From: Plutella xylostella
Lineage: Eukaryota > Arthropoda > Insecta > Lepidoptera > Plutellidae
Direction: 5' to 3'
Assembly (NCBI RefSeq): GCF_932276165.1
Contig: NC_063984.1
Coordinates: 8,563,501 to 8,627,500 of the forward strand
Length of the DNA: 64,000 nt
This document shows positions 23,114 through 33,328 of this stretch, piece after piece. The translations under genes were made by a program, and so were the position numbers. The notes under the pieces are model-generated. The model did not search any database. It worked only from the letters and a program-made list of their open reading frames with translations, and was not told the DNA's origin. Each line of letters opens with the position of its first letter. The first letter of the stretch is position 1.

Positions 23114-24916
23114 TCATTCATTCATCATCACTTTTATCTTTCTTTCCCCCAGTATCACTTCCTTTCTTTTCTTCTTTCTTGTCTTCTTTTGTTTCATCTT
23201 CTTTTCCTTCTTTCTTTTCATCTTTTTTATCTCGTGTATCTCTTCTCTTCTTATCTTTCTTCTCTCATGTGTAACTCGCCTTCTAATCCTTCTTAGCCCC
23301 GGTCCCACTTTTATCATCATCCTTGTCCTAGTCTTTTCCCTTGTCACCGGGATATCATCCTTCAGCACAATCTTCATCTGTATGGGAGCCTCCTTGACCT
23401 GTAGGGGCTGGTAGTTCTCTACCATCTCCGTCAGCTGCTCCTTGTACTGGATATCACCAATGTAATCTACAACCACAGAATCACACGTATAACACCCTAC
23501 TTGTTTCATCCATTCGTCATCTTTCATACGTAAACTCGCGCGTCCGTCTTCCATAATCAATACCACTCTTCTCAAAAAATCTTGACCAATTATCACATCG
23601 TAAGGCAAACAACTTCTATTCACAACATGAAACAATACGTTATTATAATGTTCTTTATCTATCTTCACACTTAAAGTGACTTTCCCTAGGGGTTTCACTT
23701 CCAATTGTCCGAGTCCCACCAAAGCGCTCACATGTCCCTCGTCAAACTTAGGAGAACCTATCAGTTTGTAGTATTCGTCGGTTAACAAGTTAACTTCACT
23801 GCCCGTATCTATTAAAGCAGTCATTTTGCAGTCTGAAATTTCAATAGTCTTCATCGGCTTTCGTCTTTCCGTCTGTTTGTTTACATTTGCATTCGCATCT
23901 GTCATCTTGACGTTGACGTCCATACAGTTTGAACTGTCACCGGCTGTCATGCCGTTTGCGCCTGAATCCGTCGTGCCACTCGTAGCGCTGTTCTCACGTC
24001 GTTGGTCGCTCCGACTCGCTGCTGAATTTTCGTTGTTTGACTCCGTAGGCATGGTGAACATTGAACGCCTCGGCCCACGCTGAGGTTGCTGCAGACCAGG
24101 TCGTCCTCGTCCAAACGCGTCGTTGCTCCGCCAGTTGCCGCTTCCGCCTGGCTGTTGACACTGCGTAGCAATATGTCCAAAGTCGTTGCAGCGGAAACAT
24201 TTAATACCTCTCTGTCTGTACGGGCAATCTGCTGACATGTGTTGACTCTCTCCACAGTTGTAGCACAGTCGCACGGCCGTCGTCCTGTTGCCTGGCGCGA
24301 GTGCAGCTGCTGCGGGGCCTGCGGGTGTAGTTGCAGTAGGTAGACGATTGAAGACCGGTGCCCGTCTTCCGCTCGACTTCTGCCTGATGGTCTCGTACAC
24401 TTTCAACTTATCTTTCAGATCCCCATAGGTCGTCACGCCGTACAGCATCACCTTATGTAACTCGTCGTCTAGTATTCCGTCCACGATGTATTTAATAGCG
24501 ACGTAGTCGGGCATCTTGCCTCGCTTGCCGAGCTCTTTCATTATCAGCATGTAGTCTAGGCACGTCTCATTTGCTTTCTTCTTCCGGCTGCTCATTAACT
24601 CATGGATCGTCTTGGAATCTACGGTGTCTGGGAACTCCTTGGTGACCGCCGTCTTCAGAGCCTCCCACGTCTTGAAGGGTTTCTCTGAACGCAGCCAGAG
24701 TGCCGCCGTACCGGTCAGTGACCTGCGCCCCACGATCAGCCGCTGCAGCTCCGTCCACCCGAAGATCTCGGCGTTGTCATCGACCTCCTGCGCCCACCGT
24801 GTTGCGGAATCGGTCTGGTCGCACCCACTGAACTTAGCTACCAGCTCCTCCGTGTACGTGAGCGGTCCTGATGTTCCGACTGCCTCCCCGTCATCTCCCG
24901 TCGTCGTCCGTGGCAT
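23114..24916 (-). CDS. Retrotransposon Gag-protease polyprotein (Ty3-like)
   Basis: The ORF is 600 codons and uninterrupted. Residues 20-185 form a gag-type capsid region (WAQEVDD, ALWLRSEKPFKTWEALK, YIVDGILDDELH). Two CCHC zinc knuckles follow at 218-231 (CYNCGESQHMSADC) and 240-253 (CFRCNDFGHIATQC). A retropepsin domain starts at 363, with active-site DTG at 370-372 and the IIGQDFL motif near 442. The last 70 residues are a Lys/Arg/Glu-rich low-complexity tail in place of the polymerase. The role is particle assembly, RNA binding and polyprotein processing of the element. It is not a host gene unless domesticated, which nothing here suggests. Confidence 0.9.
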   Translation of the reverse strand: MPRTTTGDDGEAVGTSGPLTYTEELVAKFSGCDQTDSATRWAQEVDDNAEIFGWTELQRLIVGRRSLTGTAALWLRSEKPFKTWEALKTAVTKEFPDTVDSKTIHELMSSRKKKANETCLDYMLIMKELGKRGKMPDYVAIKYIVDGILDDELHKVMLYGVTTYGDLKDKLKVYETIRQKSSGRRAPVFNRLPTATTPAGPAAAALAPGNRTTAVRLCYNCGESQHMSADCPYRQRGIKCFRCNDFGHIATQCQQPGGSGNWRSNDAFGRGRPGLQQPQRGPRRSMFTMPTESNNENSAASRSDQRRENSATSGTTDSGANGMTAGDSSNCMDVNVKMTDANANVNKQTERRKPMKTIEISDCKMTALIDTGSEVNLLTDEYYKLIGSPKFDEGHVSALVGLGQLEVKPLGKVTLSVKIDKEHYNNVLFHVVNRSCLPYDVIIGQDFLRRVVLIMEDGRASLRMKDDEWMKQVGCYTCDSVVVDYIGDIQYKEQLTEMVENYQPLQVKEAPIQMKIVLKDDIPVTREKTRTRMMIKVGPGLRRIRRRVTHERRKIRREEIHEIKKMKRKKEKKMKQKKTRKKKRKEVILGERKIKVMMNE

Positions 24917-25081
24917 CTTCTTGTCGTCGTCGTTACGTCTTAAAATGGTATATGTTCAGACCTGAAGGCGTTGTGATGCGAAGAAAAATTTTCTTGTAAA
25001 ATTTGCAACTGTCAGTCTTGTTCTTTTTATAGAAATCCGTCTTCATCCGCCGTAATCTCCGAGATTTTTTTAATTTTATTT

Positions 25082-25099
25082 ATCCCGGACGAGCCCCCA
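25082..25099 (-). other. Primer-binding site, tRNA-Pro type
   Basis: The minus strand reads TGGGGGCTCGTCCGGGAT three bases inside the 5' LTR. All 18 bases are complementary to the 3' end of eukaryotic tRNA-Pro including its CCA. This orients the element and names its primer. Confidence 0.85.
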
Positions 25100-25102
25100 A
25101 TT

Positions 25103-25272
25103 TGTGGGGATAAAGAAAAAGTAGTATTTTAATGATGTATCACGTCGTTTTATTTATACCAAACTTAATCGTCTTTACGTCTTTACGTCTTTTCACACTC
25201 TGCTTTCACTCTATGCTCCTCTGTTATTCGTCGTCATGGATACTTCACCTTGCGTTCTGTTCCACTCCCACA
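25103..25272 (-). repeat. LTR (5' LTR of the minus-strand element)
   Basis: Partner of 22788-22957. It is followed on the minus strand by the primer-binding site and the gag ORF, which fixes it as the 5' LTR. Confidence 0.9.
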
Positions 25273-26214
25273 TATATACTTAGAAGGGTAGTTTAATGTA
25301 TGTATTTGAATATGTAATAGTTGTACTAAGTTGCATCTAATATACCTATATTTTTAAAATTTTACCAGATGGTACCTATTATCAGACGATGACTTTGAGA
25401 TGTTACGACATTAGCAGTAGTACTTATACCTAAGTACCTAGTTATGTTATAACATGGTTGTTGTAGCATGACATTAGCAACGTTTTCCTCAAGAGTCTCT
25501 TTGAGCGATATAGTAGCATCATTATAGTCATATCATAACATAAACACTCACGCTCTGAAGGTAGTTAGTGTTGTTTGTTCTCCCTTGTGGGGTAGGCAGA
25601 GTTGCATTGCTGATCCGACTTTTCACCAATGCTAATTTTATTATGGTACTTAATCGCAATTTCAAGCCGACCACCGACAAATCCAAAAAGAGTCATACAT
25701 ATAAAATTACGATGATTTCAACATGATGATAATGATTCGTAGCCTCAGACGAAATATCCGTATGTGTTCGGTCGGTGCTTTCGGCGCTTTTTCGGTTAAG
25801 TCTTCACAGTTAACATAACTTTATTTAGAAACATCCTGTTAAATAATATTGGATAAACCCGTCGATTGAAAATTGATTGGTTTTTCAGAATCTGAAACTG
25901 AAAATAAATGAAAGCTGTTTTATGAACGCTTATTGATTGAAGTTATCGGGAAAACATTCAGGATGCGTATTTTTTTACATTTAGTAACGATGTTCTTGTT
26001 TACTCCAAAGAAAAAAAGGGGTGTTATAAAATTAGTTTGCCTTGGGTATTCGTGTCTGTTTGGATTTAGACATATGGTTGGACCGTGAGAAATGCTTTTA
26101 TACACGCAATTACAATCGTACTGAGGTAATAAAAAATATGTCAGCGGTATAATAATATGTTCCACTAGAAAGTTTGCGCTCTTTTCGGAAAGATTTGAGA
26201 GGAGCATAAATAGT

Positions 26215-26570
26215 TCGGGTGCACCTGCAGCTCGCAGTGCACTGAATAATTCCCCGCGGCCGCGGCCTGGTGGCGGCGGCGGCGGCGCGGGGCGTGGTGA
26301 GGCAGCTGCAATGCAGCTGGCCCGTGTTGCTCGTTTTGTCCGCTCCCCATGCATTAGCGTGTGGGAAGAGCGCCAGCAACTTCACGGTCGCTGCCCTTGC
26401 TTGCCGAACTGCATTGTTGCGACAACAAAAGCAGACTTAATTCAGTTAGCAGTCATCTTTCCAAGTATAGCGTAGCTGTATGTAGGCGGGTGTATAGCCG
26501 ACTGGAGCGAGCCCTCCCGGGCGGCGGGTGGCGCGGGCGCGGGCGGGGGGTCGCTCCGTCGAGCACTGTA
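26215..26570. promoter_or_regulatory. GC-rich island
   Basis: Two GC-rich cores, about 26250-26300 with (GGC)n and 26510-26560 with a GGCGCGGGCGCGGGCGGGG-type run, are separated by ordinary sequence. No splice or start signal is convincing. Confidence 0.3.
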
Positions 26571-28183
26571 GCTAGCTACGTCTCCACCATAGATTCGTAT
26601 TACGTGTCAGCAGCGTCCTGGGGCGCCGGCGACAACACTCACTCTTCCCTCCGGCAAATACATTCCAGAAATAGGTCAGCGTATTTTATACAGCCACGAG
26701 GAAAGTTATGTTGGCGTTAATTGCTCGAGTGCCGTCAGATGCTGTTTCACAGCACACCAGCTATGTGCTGGCTGCCGGACGAGATAACGTTATCAGCGAT
26801 AGCCTTGCCTCAGAGATTCTGTGAAGTGAAGCCACAGCCACATCGGCTAATGCTCGGCATTGTTAATTTATACCGACATAGCAATAACATGTTAAATGCT
26901 CTATTTCAGCGTCCAAAGCGAATTATGCGATATCAAATTGACCGGTTGGGTGTATTTATGCTTGCAGGAGTTCACAGTAAAATTGTGTCCTGAATAGGTA
27001 CAATAAAATTTATCATAATAGGTATGTTCAGTGCCCAATGACAATAAGGCGGGTACGTGTACGAGACAGAAGCTTCACTTGGCTGAAAATGCTGAAATGT
27101 TAAATCGTTTCAGGTACTTAAAGATATGTCTATGTACGTAAGTGCATAATATATACATATTCCTACTGTACATGTACATACGTGGATTTAACATATTTAA
27201 TTCTGAAAGTTTGACCTTAATTCGACTATGCTATTCCATTTAAAAAGTTACCCGCATCCCGTACCAAGCCGGGCGAGCCTTGAAAGCGAGACTGTACGCG
27301 GCTAGGTAGGTACATAGGTATTGCGTCTGTCTGCGGTGTCACTGAGACGAAAAGAGGTCGTTCGTGTTCACGCCATCCATCCAGCCAACAGAGGCGGCGG
27401 CGGTGCTATACTTATAGTTATCAAACACCACACACACGCAATAATCTCTGTGTACACAAGCACGGTCTGCTTGTGGGACTGTAGGTGGCATGTGATGTAT
27501 GCGTGCTGGCGGCCGCGTGGTGCGGACGTCCACGCCGCAGTGACCTCACCGCCGCTCCGACGACCGAACCTAAATATGACCTAAGCGCGCCCGCTATTGT
27601 TTCTCCATTCTGTTGGATTTCATCCATATTAAACATGATTGATAAATACTCCTCCACGACATTCTTTATCATCGTAAACCGTCGTTGTTGCAAACGAATA
27701 GTATGATTCTTGGGACGTTTTTATTAGACGGCATGTTATTATTAGTGGTAGCTATGCAACTTGTTTCTGATTCCAATCGCTGCCGCTGCACGGCAATAGG
27801 TAGCTGCATTTCGTGACATTAAATAACCTCCTCGGGCATCGTTTGCCCACTGGCAGTAAACTGCAACTGCGGCGTCACCTAATTGAGTCCGTCGCGGCGC
27901 GGAGTCGTGTACCTAATTAGTGGTTGGGTGCGACGGAGCATTTCATCATTAGGAGGCAATACCTACCTGCTAGTGTTGGGCCGCCGAGGCCGCTACACCG
28001 GAGACGAGAGCAGCTGTTGCCGGCCGGCTGCCTGCCACCCTGCGAAACGAGTTTTTAAAGCAAACAGCCATCCATATGGCGTGTAACGATTCAGTACCAA
28101 ATAAAATCAAAAAGCAAAGGAGGATGTTGTAGAGAATCTGTATCCTTGATTATCTTGTACTTACATAAAGGTATAAGGTATTA

Positions 28184-28255
28184 TTGTCTCAAAGTGCCTA
28201 TCAATTCATAGTTCATACTTAAGTATATAAGTACGAATTGATAGACACGAGACAA
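28184..28255. repeat. Imperfect inverted repeat
   Basis: TTGTCTC...TATCAATTC...ACTTAAGT pairs with its complement ACTTAAG...GAATTGATA...GAGACAA across 72 bases, forming a long imperfect hairpin. It could be a small MITE or a structured RNA; neither is supported further. Confidence 0.45.
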
Positions 28256-29039
28256 AATAAGAGGCTTTATATGACCCGATTGTCGGTCGCAGACTCGCAG
28301 TAAGCCTGAGCAAGACGCTTGTCTTTCCGCAGCCCACTCGTGTTTTTCCATCGCTGTTGTCTCTCTATTCTCTAGAACGCGTGCACGGCCGCGGCATATA
28401 GCTGTTTACTTAGCATCGTAGCTAAGTGGTAGATACATAAGTGTATGTGATAGGTATAGGTAGGTGCGTAGGCAGACATCGGCATCGATGCCGGCGGCGG
28501 CGTTGTCGAGCGACCCTGATAATTTGCTGCGCTTAGGTTACTTCAACGGCTTCTTGCTGTACATATTGAATTGACCGTTTCCCCGGGTATCAGGTTTATA
28601 AACCCTGCATTCATACATTATTTTTTTTTAGTAGGTAAGTACTTATTTAAGTATCCTGAAATTCCTGAAGCTTCATCAAATACTTTTGACGATTTGCAAC
28701 AAACCCTTGTATCTAAGTATATTCATTGTTCTTAAGTCCTAACTGAACTGACTGAAATTGTTACAGTTTCGATCTATAAAAAATGTTTAGCATAGGTTGG
28801 TGGACTTAGGTCAGCTTAAGGTCTTATAACTAGCATTATCTAACGCGCAACATCATCTAGCATAATAAGTTGGATGGTCGGATTTATTGACTGGTTATTG
28901 CCATAGACGTCGTTTACTTGTTACATCGTTAACGTCGCATTACAATGTGCGAGCAGCATAAGTAAGTGTAAACGGTAGCTATCGTGGCGGCTGTGTCCGT
29001 GACACTTGTATGGACTCACGGCACCTCTCGTATCTGGTG

Positions 29040-29360
29040 TTAAGATAACGTTGTTATCGTCGCTCGGAGCGCCGAGTCGCTCCGCGTCGCCTGCTCGAGC
29101 AATCATCGTCCGCTGGTGAATATTGTTTGCGCGTCGCCGTTGGCACATGTTGAGGAACGTGCGGCGGCGCGGCGGGCGGCGGAGGGGCCGGCGGCGGCGG
29201 CGGGGGGCGGGGCGGCTAGCAGGGGGCAGCAGGGATGGCATCACGGGCAGCACACGGGCGCACGCACGCACACAGCCGCGCCTGTCCACACGACGCCCGC
29301 GCCCGAGGAGCGTCACCGCTTATCGCAGCCATCGCACGCCACCCGCCGCTCGCTCGGTAC
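29040..29360. promoter_or_regulatory. GC-rich island
   Basis: This CpG-dense stretch has (GGC)n around 29160-29215 and a following (CGCA)n-like patch at about 29260-29275. Open frames exist in several phases, none with a domain. It may be regulatory. Confidence 0.3.
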
Positions 29361-29814
29361 GAATTCCATTTGAGAGCGCTCCGCCACATCGCTGCTATTG
29401 ATGACGGTCGTCAGCGGCTGCATTCTTTTCAATAGACTTGTTTTGTCTGCATTAGCAGCGGCGAGCGGGCGACGCGACGCCAACTCCTTCAAGGTTATGC
29501 TAATTGCTACGCGCAACGCCCGGTCCAGCCATCACATGATCATCTCGGCCAATAAACAATGCCAACTTTATTCACTGGACATTATTATAATCAAAATTGA
29601 AGAACTTTGATTTTATAAATGAGCGCTTTTCGTATGAGTTGTAGCATCAACATTATGACTAATTGAGATGACGAAAACCATGGTTACCATCAACTGTAGA
29701 ATTATTTAATACACTGGCCTTCGTCTTACTCACCACCTAAGTAGATACCTACATACATACAGATCTCAACGTTTATCTCCCTACATGTAGGTAGGTGCCT
29801 TGCCTACGTAGTTC

Positions 29815-30180
29815 TTGTGGCGACCATCTGTATCGATCGAGCCCGGAGGGAGGCGTGGGTCGGCAGCGCGTCGCCTACACGCGGCGGCTGCGGCTCAGGG
29901 ACGGCTCAGACTCGAGGTTGTCTTGAGCCGGCCCTGGGTGGCATCGCCGGGCGGCGGCGGCGGCGGCGGCGGGCTCGTTGCTCGCACTGCTATATATAGC
30001 GAGTTGTGTTGGAGCCGGTGCGACCGCGCCCGCCGCGCCGCAGCCACCGCCGCGCCGATAGTCGACGAAAGGTCAATTGACGCGCAAATTATTTGCGTCG
30101 CAAAGCACCACCTACTACCGCTGCGGCGCACCATTACGTCGCCAGCTAACTATGTCGCCGCAGACTAGTGCGAAACTCTT
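29815..30180. promoter_or_regulatory. GC-rich island with TATA box
   Basis: A CpG-rich island carries a (GGC)n run at 29950-29970 and an 8-base TATATATA at 29991-29998. This arrangement resembles a core promoter, with expected initiation at about 30020-30030 if it fires rightward. Being palindromic, the TATA gives no direction. No exon is recognised downstream. Confidence 0.3.
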
Positions 30181-31883
30181 TTGCGCGCTATTTTAGATGG
30201 CGGATCCAACGTTTCAGCGCTCCGGCGTTTGATGGGAATAAACATTTCATTTACAGCCTGTAAACAGTACCTACTGAAATACCACGCGATAAGCCGTCAG
30301 TCTTTGTGTGTCATGCATGTCTCATGTGTATGAGTGAACCAATCGAGCCGATCGCATATATAGGACGTGCTTCACTGAACTGAGATAAATGATGATTATC
30401 CTCAGGTAGGTAGCGTAGGTAGAGAGGTAGGTGAGTGTTGGCCACAGAGAATGGTAGAACAGGTTTGTTGGCAAGAAGTGTCGATGGCGTCGGTTGGAGG
30501 CCGCGGCGAGGTGAGCGCGTGTCACGCTGCTGCGTGCAGCCGCGGCGGCCACTGCAGGATTACTCTACCTTTACAAAAAAAAATAATCTATCGAGCTGCC
30601 ATGTTTAATGCCTCGAGATAGAGTCTTGGTTAGCGCTCTGAAAGTTCGTTTTCGCAAGCTAGAGCGACCCTCCTGGTTGGTCACGCTCGCCGCCGCCACC
30701 GCCGCCGACGTTGCTTATTGCTCACACAAGCCATTGTGACTTGTGAGATCCGCCACTCTACCACTACCACGATAACTGCGCATTGCAAAACGTCGCACCT
30801 GCTTCCCTTGAGGACAACTCTTACGACCTACCGTAAAACACGCCATTGTTGCTGATATCTTTCAAATTCCATCTTGTTCTTCGAACCGGTTACAGTTGCT
30901 GAATGGTTCACAAAACAATTTACAAAGTGCCTATTCATAATGGGCGGTTCTAATTTTTTCGCCACGGGAGCGGCGGCGTACCCTCGCGAGACAATGCAAA
31001 CAAAGTCGGCATCTGTTGAATATGTGAGGCGGTACCTGCCTGCAAGCGCGCAAGCCGTGGTCTTACTGCAACTAAGGTTATACACATTCATAAATACACT
31101 CGGTTGTTACGCAAACTCTACAACTTATCTTTTTCAAACGAACAAAGGTTTGCTGGAAGAAATTGTTTTTGGGCAATAAGTCCGCATGTATAATATATTA
31201 TTAGCCATTTAATATCAGCAATAATTTAATAAATGACAACCTTGTTACATTTTGATTTCATTTTCATAACAGAAATTTCAGAAGATAATAATAAAACACT
31301 TCATCAAACTTTTGGTCCCATACCTGAAGTTAATAATTTCGTTGAGGGTAAAGGTTTCGTTAAATTCCTGTATTATACTTATTACCTTTTATTTTTACCT
31401 CAGTTTACCTGCGGCGTAAATATTTTAGAAGAGATTAAAATTTATCTAGCTTTTATGTTTGCGTTAGCGAGGCTTACTATTGAATAATGTTCAAAACAAA
31501 CGCAAGTGTACAGTGGAAGCCATAACTTTAACACTTGCACTCAACATTAACTCTTATATGCTGAAATTAAAACCTATACAAGTATTACGCTCACTTAAAC
31601 TACCTGAATTTCAGACTGAATTACTACGTGAAATAAACCGGCTATACTTTGATAAAATGTTAAGACTACATTTAAGTATTGAATGAAAACAAAAGTGAAC
31701 ACTACAACACCACTCTAACGATCCGGTGCAATCCGATAATGTATGGATAGAGTCGAGTCAATAATCTGTTTGTAGTCGGGAATACGGCTCACTCAATGAA
31801 TCGAGAGTGAAAGGAAATCTTCGTCACTATTCACTGTCGCTAGATACACGTTGTGCTTGTAGTGTGAAAACTTTTGGAAAACT

Positions 31884-31912
31884 GTAACCAGCTTTATTTC
31901 AAAGCTGGTTAC
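31884..31912. repeat. Perfect 12-bp hairpin, 5-nt loop
   Basis: GTAACCAGCTTT and AAAGCTGGTTAC pair exactly around ATTTC. A TTAGTTAGTTAGTTAGC repeat follows at once. Its significance is unknown; it is too short for a pre-miRNA. Confidence 0.5.
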
Positions 31913-32299
31913 ATTAACTTAGTTAGTTAGTTAGCTAACTGTAAGTTAGCTTTAATTTTTTTTGTGGTTGACGATTCGGAAGCAAAGCACAAGGCCTTAT
32001 TTGTGTCCGTGAATCATCATCATTATATTATCTTTATACGGTTAAGTATTGCCATTGAAGCTTCTTTGAGAGACGTCGATACTAGGCAATGTATAGGTAG
32101 CAATAGGTAGATACAACATATACGTCATATGTGACTTATCTTATAGGAGCGCTCGACTGTGAAGTCGACATTTCGCTGAGTCATAGTGTAATCTCCCGAG
32201 GCGAGCAATTCAAGAGTGCATGTGATGCCCACATGCTGCTCAGTTAGACATAGGTAGATGGTGGTTATTTCGGTCGTGAATGCGACAAATACGGGCGTC

Positions 32300-32620
32300 G
32301 GCGAAGCGGCGATGCGCGAGCGACCACAGGGCCGGTCGTGGTGGCTGCCGGGCTGCATCCCCGGCCGGCTGGGGTCTATAAATACACGGCAGGTGCGGCG
32401 GAGGCGGGGGCGCGCGGGGCGAGGGGCATCCGCCTCTGCACCAAGCTCGCAGCGGCCAACGGACCTTAGCCGAGCCGCCATATCGATTGCTAGGGCTCCC
32501 CCTGCGACGCGCCGCCTCCATTGTGCTCCGACTGTGGGATGCCGCTCCGGCCGCTTCCTGCCGGCGGCCCCGCTCCCCGCGCCCCGCGCCGCCCCCCGTC
32601 TCCAGAGAACATGCGAGCCC
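32300..32620 (+). promoter_or_regulatory. GC-rich island with TATAAATA core promoter candidate
   Basis: TATAAATA at 32377-32384 sits in a GGGTC/CACGGC context inside a CpG-rich island. Initiation would be expected near 32405-32415, less than 1 kb before the first certain zinc-finger exon. It is the best placed proximal promoter candidate for a short isoform. No donor site downstream stands out, so the leader cannot be drawn. Confidence 0.35.
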
Positions 32621-33128
32621 ACCAGCTGTCACTAGCGACGCTCCAAAAATTAATCACGTTAACGCTCCAACTCCACTCCGACGGATTTAGGTTCAAAGAT
32701 TATGCTTATGACGTTTTCAAATGTTACTTATTTTGTATAAGTCTGTTGTATTTTAGGGATAAAAAAAATGTAAACTTATAACACACGTCTTTTGCGTCGT
32801 GAGACTCGTGAGTTGTTAAAAAATCGTATTTATCGTTAAATATAGGTGCATTTGTTAATGTCAATTAACTTAAGTTTATGACCTAAGTAAATTGTTACAT
32901 AACATGCATTTAAAACACGGACTTAGTGTTGTTGCATTATGCTTATAGTTATTGATATTGATAAACATTAGAAGAATTCATAGGTTTTGTTTTGAATAAT
33001 TTGATTGGGCTTTTCGGTTGAGAGTTGAGACGTTTCAAACGAAACTTGAAAATGAGTTTTAATTGATATTCTGCAATACTTTTAAACACGTTACTGCTTC
33101 AGCCACACGTAAATAAATAATGAGGATG

Positions 33129-33322
33129 AAAACATAAGACATGACGGACGCGCCCTTGTGCCGCCCGGCGCGGCGGCGGCGGCGGCCGGTGCCGCTGCGG
33201 GCGAGTGCTCGTGATCGCCTCCCCCGGTCCCTCACAGCCAGCGCCGCTCTCTCGCCACGCACACGTGCCGCGCGCCGCCCGGTCCCGCGCTCTCGTTCAC
33301 CCTCGCTCGTTGTTTGTTGCAG
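33129..33322 (+). other. GC-rich sequence immediately before the zinc-finger exon
   Basis: GC-rich, CpG-dense DNA runs directly into a pyrimidine-rich tract and TTGCAG acceptor at 33321-33322. It may be the end of an intron lying in a CpG island, or transcribed leader of an alternative start. Open frames here are out of phase with the gene. Confidence 0.4.
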
Positions 33323-33328
33323 CGGAGC

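Larger units (their letters stand above)
22788..25272 (-). mobile_element. Compact Ty3-like LTR retrotransposon, gag-protease only
   Basis: The element is 2485 bp, bounded by 170-bp LTRs at 22788-22957 and 25103-25272 that appear identical. LTR ends are TGTGGG...CCCACA on either strand. A TATA duplication flanks it (22784-22787 and 25273-25276). On the minus strand the 5' LTR is followed by a primer-binding site complementary to tRNA-Pro and then one 600-codon ORF carrying gag, two CCHC knuckles and an aspartic protease. Reverse transcriptase, RNase H and integrase are absent. Mobility must therefore rely on a relative. Identical LTRs imply a recent insertion. Confidence 0.9.
25273..33128. 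other. Non-coding interval with repeated GC-rich islands
   Basis: This is mostly AT-rich DNA punctuated by strongly GC-rich islands (listed separately). Many overlapping short open frames arise from the islands and read differently on each strand, which argues against real exons. If the 19230 donor is used, the region is part of the zinc-finger gene's first intron, and the islands would be candidate alternative promoters or enhancers. I see no intact transposon here. Confidence 0.5.

Noticed and set aside
31233..31686. Two AT-rich frames of 68-84 codons
   Set aside because: There is no domain, no splice context and a composition typical of AT-rich non-coding DNA.
32125..32635. Several 120-165 codon frames in the 32.3-kb island
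   Set aside because: Overlapping frames on both strands all exist because the DNA is GC-rich; none has a domain or splice context.
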